The translations under genes and the position numbers were made by a program. A DNA stretch of 6,376 bases from Chitinophagaceae bacterium. Its GTDB lineage: Bacteria > Bacteroidota > Bacteroidia > Chitinophagales > Chitinophagaceae. The stretch is from positions 1 through 6,376 of the forward strand of contig CANKGM010000121.1 in NCBI GenBank assembly GCA_947481355.1, read 5' to 3'. Below the pieces are notes generated by a model that ran no database searches, had not been told where the DNA came from, and saw only the letters and a list, made by a program, of their open reading frames with translations. Of this stretch, positions 1-4,715 are shown one piece after another (position 1 is the first letter of the stretch; the number at the start of each line of letters is the position of its first letter).

Positions 1-216
1 GTCAATATCAGAAAAAAAAGAAACTTGGCAGCCCATTTTGGAAAAAGATAAATAGTATTCATTATTAATAATTGTTAAAAAAATAAAATAGTATACGTAT
101 TTAGTAAGTTACAGTTTTATCAAAATTTAAAAGAATATTTTAATCCTCATTTTTTGGCTTTCGTCAAATTAAAAAAGAATCAATTTCAGATCGCTACTTG
201 CTTTTTTAAGATTGTA
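1..216. other. AT-rich non-coding stretch downstream of the amidohydrolase
   Basis: This stretch lies downstream of the amidohydrolase stop codon and runs to the window edge. It is extremely AT-rich and I see no credible gene on either strand. It holds a 12-base palindrome of only A and T (61-72), an 8-base palindrome ATACGTAT (93-100), and a small A/T-only hairpin at 127-143 (arms TTAAAA and TTTTAA, 5-base loop). None has the GC-rich stem plus T-run of a convincing intrinsic terminator, although transcription of the amidohydrolase may well end here. Confidence 0.6.
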
Positions 217-1338
217 TCAGTGCAATTTAAAAGTTCCCGGGTACCACTTTTCAGCATTCAGTCTATAAATTTTGTCAACTACTTTTTTAGGCAATTGCAA
301 ACCGATGAAGCTTCCATCAAAGTCTGCATCAGTCATGGTATCCTTGCTGGTGAAAAACTGCCAGTCATTTATCCAGGTGTTATGTATACCTGCTTTCATG
401 TCTGCAAAGTTAGCGCTAGCTGTAACAACGTCATCTGTTGCATACAGCAACCTGTCCTGGTATTTAATGATGAAATCTCGAACCTTATTTCGGTTGCTGA
501 CAGATTGAAATTGCAGGTGGGAAATCCTTGCAGCCATATCAACAGCCATGTTCGGAAACTTGTCTAAACGCTTTGCCAGCTCATCAACACTCCACTCCAA
601 ACTACCGAGATGCGCACCAACAAACTGCAGGTCAGGATTTTTCTCCAGCAGATGATCTCTTGCTGCAATCTGTTGCTCGTAACTGGGAAATTCAGGATGC
701 AGGTACATGTGATAAATGGGAAATTCTATGTAATAATTTTTATCCCCTTTGATGGTCATCTTATCAGCCGGCAACCAGCAGTTTTTTGGCTCACCCAAAT
801 GGCCCAGTACGGGTATGTGATTTTGCTTAATAAAGTTGAAAATGGGATCAAAACGTGGATCATCAACCATCACCAGTTTACCAGCTTTGTCTTTTAGAGA
901 CATCCCTATCACTTTATAAATCTTGACGGCCACAGCACCGCTATCAAAAGATTTTTTGAGGTAGGCAATGGTTTCCTGCTGCCAGTTGCTGCTATTAAAA
1001 TTCCTCACTGAAATAGTGGTAGCATACGCAACCCTGCCGGGGAAAGCCTTCACCTGTTTCAATGCAAGCTGCTGCTGTACTTCCATTGGCGGAGGCTCGT
1101 TTACATCATCAAGTGTAATGGTTACAAGTGAGAAGTTATCAGCTTTGGCGAGTGTTGCAAAGCCAGGTTTGTCTGTGTACAGATGCACATGTGCATCTGT
1201 CTTTTTCACTGTATAAAAATCAGCGGCCGTGTAAAAAGCCGTGTCCTCTTTCACATCACCCGTTGTACTTTCTTGCGGCTGTGTACACTGCTGAAATAAT
1301 AAGCTGATTAAGACCATGCTAGCAAGTGAGTTTCTCAT
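217..1338 (-). CDS. Exported amidohydrolase (amidohydrolase-2 / TIM-barrel metal hydrolase type), probable lipoprotein
   Basis: A 373-residue protein that resembles the amidohydrolase-related (Amidohydro_2) branch of the metal-dependent hydrolases. Likely metal ligands appear in family order: the HxH pair H50/H52 in TDAHVH at the end of the first barrel strand, H180 in GHLGEP, H243 in GAHLGS, and D302 in YATDD. K139 in AVAVKIYK could be a metal-bridging lysine, but this is uncertain. The C-terminal YRLNAEKWY resembles the NAxRLF-type ending of the family. The N-terminus is a short hydrophobic signal ending at C18 (LLFQQC), suggesting a lipoprotein, although Q at -1 is unusual for a lipobox. 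The start is well bounded: an in-frame TAA lies four codons upstream (1348-1350). The substrate is unknown; relatives include decarboxylases and lactone or amide hydrolases. It is the last gene of the co-oriented set, 220 bases after the flavoprotein. A 22-base palindrome covers the HxH codons. Confidence 0.9.
   Translation of the reverse strand: MRNSLASMVLISLLFQQCTQPQESTTGDVKEDTAFYTAADFYTVKKTDAHVHLYTDKPGFATLAKADNFSLVTITLDDVNEPPPMEVQQQLALKQVKAFPGRVAYATTISVRNFNSSNWQQETIAYLKKSFDSGAVAVKIYKVIGMSLKDKAGKLVMVDDPRFDPIFNFIKQNHIPVLGHLGEPKNCWLPADKMTIKGDKNYYIEFPIYHMYLHPEFPSYEQQIAARDHLLEKNPDLQFVGAHLGSLEWSVDELAKRLDKFPNMAVDMAARISHLQFQSVSNRNKVRDFIIKYQDRLLYATDDVVTASANFADMKAGIHNTWINDWQFFTSKDTMTDADFDGSFIGLQLPKKVVDKIYRLNAEKWYPGTFKLH
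1179..1200. repeat. Perfect 22-base palindrome inside the amidohydrolase gene
   Basis: The left arm ACAGATGCACA is followed at once by its exact reverse complement, with no loop. It covers the codons for T48 to L53, including both metal-binding histidines. The peptide D-A-H-V-H can be encoded symmetrically, so protein constraint explains part of the symmetry, but the outer bases and the codon choices complete it. Confidence 0.9.
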
Positions 1339-1558
1339 TGAGTAGCTTTATTTTTTAAATTGAAGATGGTAGTCTAGGTGTATTCTTCCCAAGAAAAAAT
1401 CTATGCAGTAGGACTTGCAATTGAAGCTTTTAGATCACTATTGATTACAATTTCATTTACATAAACAAAGGTCTTCATCAAACAAAAAACTATAGACATC
1501 ACCACCGTGTCACCCAACAATCTTACGCTATCATCTTCATTTTGTAGGTTGATAAAAA
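1339..1558. other. Intergenic gap between flavoprotein and amidohydrolase genes
   Basis: The 220-base gap separates two genes read in the same direction. I see no gene on either strand. A weak resemblance to a Bacteroidota promoter exists on the minus strand (TAGTTTTT at 1485-1492, with TTG at 1515-1517), but it lacks the final G of TAnnTTTG and the spacing of 22 bases is a little long, so I do not call it. The length of the gap suggests that the amidohydrolase may have its own promoter. Confidence 0.6.
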
Positions 1559-3031
1559 CTATGCATTATGTATTTCATTGGCAACACGATTAGCTGATCT
1601 TGTTGCTGCTTCTGTTCCCCAGTTCAGATTGTCGGCATAAGCTCCGGCAAAGTGAATACGGCCCTGTGGCTTCATTAAATGGGGCCAAAATTTCTTCAAT
1701 GTTCCTACCGGAAAGGGTAATCGTTCGCAAGTGGAAGAAAATGCCTCTTTTGTCCAATCACGGCTGATGGCTAATTCAATAGTATCTTTTTTTCCCGGAT
1801 AGGTTTCTCTGAATGCAGCCAATGCACGTTGAGGAGAAACACCGCCTGGACCAGTACCCAGTACAATCACCCGATGTGTATCTACTTCATCTGCAGAGTG
1901 CCACACATCACCCAAATCTGGGTGACCAATGAATAAATTAATGTTTGGCAACCCATCATCCAACCAAAACTTAGAACTTGCTTGGAACACAAATCGTGAA
2001 TAAGAATCGTAGGTAAGATTATCAAAAATATATTGCTTTTCAGGAGGCATAGCCGGCTGTATCGGTATGTTGCGGAAGGCCGGCAACGGAATGCAATTCA
2101 CAAAATAGTCGGCAGACATTTGCAACTCCTGATTGAATCTTTTGTAAGAAACAGTTACCCCAGAATCGCTGTTTTTGATCGCAACTACAGGACTGTTCAA
2201 CCATACCCTATTGCCTAGTTTCTTTGCAAATGCATTTGGCAACATCTGATTCCCGCCTTTTAAACGGTTTACATCTGTAGGAAAAACAGGTACACCTCTT
2301 AATCTCAAAATGGCTGCATACCAAAGGGCAAACAACGCAGACTCTCCCTCGCCACCAAGAAAGCCTAATGCTGTTTTAGAAGCACCTTCTTTCTTATAAA
2401 AATCAGCAGCAGTAATATTATCATAGTCGTCGTAGCCAACTCCAAAAGGTTGGTATTCATCTGTAAACTTCTCTGTGTGCGGGGCTGTGAATAAGGTTTG
2501 TAATTCCCCCCAGGCATTTTCTTTTAGGAACTTTACTTCTCGTTCATTAAAGCCAAATTTTCTTAATACTACCGGATCCGCCAGCATTTCTTCAGTGTAA
2601 TACACTCCATCAATTCTGCGCTGTACATTACGGCGTCTTGGATAAGGCAGTACTTCGAGGCCAAGTTCTTTGGCATATTCAAGATATATTTTGTACCCCG
2701 GCTTTGCGATATGTTCCATACCAAAATCGCCGTACAAGCCATCTGATAATCCATCATGCACTGTAAACACATGCCCACCATGCCTGCCGGAAGCCTCGAG
2801 TACTGTTACATCGTGGCCTTTCTTCATCAGCTCATAAGCACAACAAAGACCTCCAAGTCCTGCACCGCCAACAATTACTTTTTTGGGTGAGGCATTGGGC
2901 TGTATGAGCGGCTCAGGAGTTTTGGCTTGCTCGCTTGCTGAAGCAGCATTAGCACTGCCCGATAAGAGGGTAGCACCCAAACCCCCTATCACTGATTTTT
3001 TTATAAAATCACGTCTTTCAAAGTTGTTCAT
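1559..3031 (-). CDS. Tat-exported FAD-dependent oxidoreductase, flavin amine oxidase-like
   Basis: A 490-residue flavoprotein of the amine oxidase/NAD(P)-binding Rossmann type. The N-terminus carries a twin-arginine signal (RRDFIKK, R6-R7), a hydrophobic stretch, and a likely cleavage site after ANA (about residue 29), so it is probably exported already folded with FAD. The dinucleotide-binding fold starts at about residue 51: G56-A-G58-L-G-G61, then E79 in TVLEAS, the usual ribose-binding acid. Next comes GRHGGH (82-87), matching the family's GRxGGR except that the last Arg is His. GGNQMLPNAFAKKL (259-272) fits the conserved segment of the substrate-domain region, and FAGAYADNLNWGTEAATRSA (461-480) is the C-terminal FAD-binding motif. 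Relatives include monoamine oxidases, L-amino-acid oxidases and flavin desaturases; the substrate cannot be told. The start is fixed by an in-frame TAA seven codons upstream (3050-3052). It could supply hydrogen peroxide if it is a true oxidase, which is an inference. Confidence 0.92.
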   Translation of the reverse strand: MNNFERRDFIKKSVIGGLGATLLSGSANAASASEQAKTPEPLIQPNASPKKVIVGGAGLGGLCCAYELMKKGHDVTVLEASGRHGGHVFTVHDGLSDGLYGDFGMEHIAKPGYKIYLEYAKELGLEVLPYPRRRNVQRRIDGVYYTEEMLADPVVLRKFGFNEREVKFLKENAWGELQTLFTAPHTEKFTDEYQPFGVGYDDYDNITAADFYKKEGASKTALGFLGGEGESALFALWYAAILRLRGVPVFPTDVNRLKGGNQMLPNAFAKKLGNRVWLNSPVVAIKNSDSGVTVSYKRFNQELQMSADYFVNCIPLPAFRNIPIQPAMPPEKQYIFDNLTYDSYSRFVFQASSKFWLDDGLPNINLFIGHPDLGDVWHSADEVDTHRVIVLGTGPGGVSPQRALAAFRETYPGKKDTIELAISRDWTKEAFSSTCERLPFPVGTLKKFWPHLMKPQGRIHFAGAYADNLNWGTEAATRSANRVANEIHNA

Positions 3032-3086
3032 ATGAAAAGTTTTATATTCTTAGTAGCGCGTTTTAAAATTATAATCAAACAGAAAA

Positions 3087-3106
3087 TCTATCCTCAATTC
3101 TATCCT
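3087..3106. repeat. Pair of 8-base direct repeats (TCTATCCT) upstream of the flavoprotein gene
   Basis: TCTATCCT occurs at 3087-3094 and again at 3099-3106, a period of 12 bases, about 56 to 75 bases upstream of the flavoprotein ATG. The position and near-helical-turn spacing would suit a regulator binding two half-sites on one face of the DNA, but short repeats arise by chance in such DNA. Confidence 0.4.
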
Positions 3107-3292
3107 GTCTTGGTATTGTCAGTTCATAAATTTGAAGATGTTTAAATCAAATCTTGACTAGTAAAGAAGGATGAACATTTGAATAAACTAAACAGAATAA
3201 ATCTACGGATTATAATTTAAAAAAAACTGATAAAACGCTGTTGAATTCATCATTCCACAAGCAAAAGGTTAATTTTTGGATGCAACAATTTG

Positions 3293-3324
3293 TTTAAGTT
3301 CCAACAACTTTGCAAGAACTTAAA
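3293..3324. repeat. Inverted repeat / hairpin between haloperoxidase and flavoprotein genes
   Basis: TTTAAGTTC (3293-3301) pairs perfectly with GAACTTAAA (3316-3324) around a 14-base loop, giving a 9-base stem that could be extended across one bulged base. It lies 70 bases downstream of the haloperoxidase stop, where a terminator for that operon is expected, but no T-run follows the stem on either strand. It may be an RNA 3'-end stabilising hairpin or a protein-binding site instead. Confidence 0.5.
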
Positions 3325-3384
3325 ACGGATATGCAGGGCATTTTAATAACGAATATATAATGTTCACTCATTTACAGAAATATA

Positions 3385-3403
3385 ACTGCAACGCTACTGC
3401 AAC
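3385..3403. repeat. Pair of 8-base direct repeats (ACTGCAAC) across the haloperoxidase stop
   Basis: ACTGCAAC occurs at 3385-3392 and 3396-3403, a period of 11 bases. The second copy overlaps the last codons of the haloperoxidase gene, and the TAG stop (3394-3396) lies between and at the edge of the copies. It may be a small local duplication that moved or made the stop codon; no function is evident. Confidence 0.35.
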
Positions 3404-4713
3404 CTAGCTACTACATATGATCCCAACTTTCTACCCTGCTCTCTGCCTTTTGTAAGTGCGGTAATAAAATGAATTCCACCATACATGCGACTGATAGATG
3501 CCTGGTCTGAGGCTTCGTAAAATGATTTAAACTGTCGCATTGGTCTTCCGAAGGGCACTTCAGCAGAATCGGTAAAAGCGTACTTATCCCCCACCATTTG
3601 TGTGAGTACTGTTGCCGCACTTGAAGATATAACGCTGTGCCCGCTAGGGTATTCAGGAAATGGAGGAGTTTGAATCAGCGGCACCCAGTCTTTATCGATG
3701 TTCTGATTGATGAATGTCTCAGGCCTGATATAGTTATAAACGTACTTGGCCTCCCAACAAGAGATGAAGCCATCATACAAGGCAATAGCTGTTTTTGAAA
3801 CAAGTGCTGCTGATTGTATTGCACTGTATTTTTCTTTTATGGCAACTGAATTTGCAATATGTATCCAATGGCCTGGGGGTGAGTTTTTCTGAATAAAATA
3901 GGTGATATGCCCATCTGTAACGGAAGTGTTTGGATTATCATCCCAATACCAAGCAGTAGCGGAATCACCTGGATTAGGGGTTGTTACAGCTGTGTACACA
4001 TCATAAGCTTCTTTATAAAAGGCTGATTTTTTTTCAGCACTGTAAGGAGTGGGTGGCGAAGGCCGAAATTGAGACGCAGAATCTAACACCATTGTACGAA
4101 GCTTGCCCCAATTATTTTCTATGGCGTCCATATAATCGGGAGGAGTTGGCACCCATCTTCCAGTATCTCTCTTTACAATAAAACCGCCTAGTGCCGTTCG
4201 CTCTGAATAGCCATCTTTTTTGGCCCAGTCGGCTATGTACTTTCCTACCTTCCTGCCATAGCTAACCGAGTTTTCTAACAACTCTTTTCTAATGCCGATA
4301 CTGTCTAACTGATTTAAGTATTCCTTTTCTTTCGCGACTATTGCATCACTGTTAAAAACTAATTTTGCAGCTACTGATGTAAATGCAATGCTTGCAGCCA
4401 AAGGATAACAAATGATTTGCCCGGTTTGCGGCTGGGGTAAGGTTCCTAAGCCATTCAACCTGCCACCATAGGTTTTATAAGCTTTGTTTTGTGGCAACAG
4501 GGCTTCGTAAGCAGCAATATTAGGATACACATAAATACGACTGCAAACGGGTGGTGAAAATATGTCGGTCAAGATAACATAGGTGAGCTTTTCGTTCCAC
4601 TCATTAAAATGGGTGCTGCAGAATCTTTCAACCTCAGCATCTGTTGCTGTTCCTTTTTGTTTGCATCCCATAACAGCAACCAAAAACAATAAGGCCGTAA
4701 TTACTTTTTTCAT
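3394..4713 (-). CDS. Vanadium-dependent haloperoxidase-like lipoprotein (PAP2 superfamily)
   Basis: A 439-residue protein with the three phosphate/vanadate-binding motifs of the PAP2/haloperoxidase superfamily: K323-x6-R330-P331, P356-S-G-H359, and S408-R409-x5-H415. By family analogy H415 would bind vanadate covalently, while K323, R330, S357, G358 and R409 hold the oxyanion and H359 is the acid-base residue. PPFPEYPSGH (350-359) is nearly the fungal chloroperoxidase segment, with F352 seven residues before H359. The usual Asp four residues after the last His is absent (A419). The N-terminus MKK plus a hydrophobic stretch and VMGC (C17) is a good lipoprotein signal, so the enzyme sits in the envelope. 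The length suits bacterial members. The ATG overlaps the stop of the VCBS gene (TAATG), so translation is probably coupled. It could instead be an acid phosphatase; the long N-terminal helical domain and the haloperoxidase-like segment favour haloperoxidase. Confidence 0.9.
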   Translation of the reverse strand: MKKVITALLFLVAVMGCKQKGTATDAEVERFCSTHFNEWNEKLTYVILTDIFSPPVCSRIYVYPNIAAYEALLPQNKAYKTYGGRLNGLGTLPQPQTGQIICYPLAASIAFTSVAAKLVFNSDAIVAKEKEYLNQLDSIGIRKELLENSVSYGRKVGKYIADWAKKDGYSERTALGGFIVKRDTGRWVPTPPDYMDAIENNWGKLRTMVLDSASQFRPSPPTPYSAEKKSAFYKEAYDVYTAVTTPNPGDSATAWYWDDNPNTSVTDGHITYFIQKNSPPGHWIHIANSVAIKEKYSAIQSAALVSKTAIALYDGFISCWEAKYVYNYIRPETFINQNIDKDWVPLIQTPPFPEYPSGHSVISSSAATVLTQMVGDKYAFTDSAEVPFGRPMRQFKSFYEASDQASISRMYGGIHFITALTKGREQGRKLGSYVVARLQ

Positions 4714-4715
4714 TA
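4711..4715 (-). promoter_or_regulatory. TAATG stop-start overlap (translational coupling site)
   Basis: The TAA stop of the VCBS gene (4713-4715) and the ATG of the haloperoxidase gene (4711-4713) share one base. No Shine-Dalgarno-like sequence precedes the ATG, only AT-rich coding sequence. Reinitiation by ribosomes finishing the VCBS gene is the likely way the haloperoxidase is translated, which would tie the amounts of the two proteins together. Confidence 0.75.

Larger units (their letters stand above)
3032..3393. other. 362-base intergenic region upstream of the flavoprotein gene
   Basis: This AT-rich gap lies between the haloperoxidase stop and the flavoprotein start and shows no credible gene on either strand. 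It contains an inverted repeat (3293-3324), a pair of 8-base direct repeats (3087-3106) about 60 bases before the flavoprotein ATG, and another 8-base pair at its right edge that runs into the haloperoxidase stop. I found no minus-strand match to the Bacteroidota TTTG/TAnnTTTG promoter with correct spacing. Its size implies that the flavoprotein is probably transcribed separately from the VCBS-haloperoxidase pair. Confidence 0.65.

Noticed and set aside
127..143. A/T-only hairpin as terminator of the amidohydrolase gene
   Set aside because: A six-base stem made only of A-T pairs is too weak to call a terminator.
154..567. 137-residue open frame on the plus strand overlapping the end of the amidohydrolase gene
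   Set aside because: It lies mostly antisense to a well-supported gene, its first part is the AT-rich gap, and its translation shows no recognisable domain.
1485..1517. Possible Bacteroidota promoter for the amidohydrolase (TAGTTTTT with TTG 22 bases upstream, minus strand)
   Set aside because: It lacks the final G of TAnnTTTG, the spacing is slightly long, it would leave a leader of about 150 bases, and such matches are common in AT-rich DNA.
3127..3134. Exact TAnnTTTG match (TAAATTTG) on the plus strand
   Set aside because: There is no TTG at the right distance upstream and no plus-strand gene follows it.
3411..3620. 69-residue minus-strand open frame within the haloperoxidase gene
   Set aside because: It is a shifted-frame shadow of the haloperoxidase C-terminus; the main frame carries the PSGH and SRx5H motifs without interruption, so there is no sign of a frameshift.
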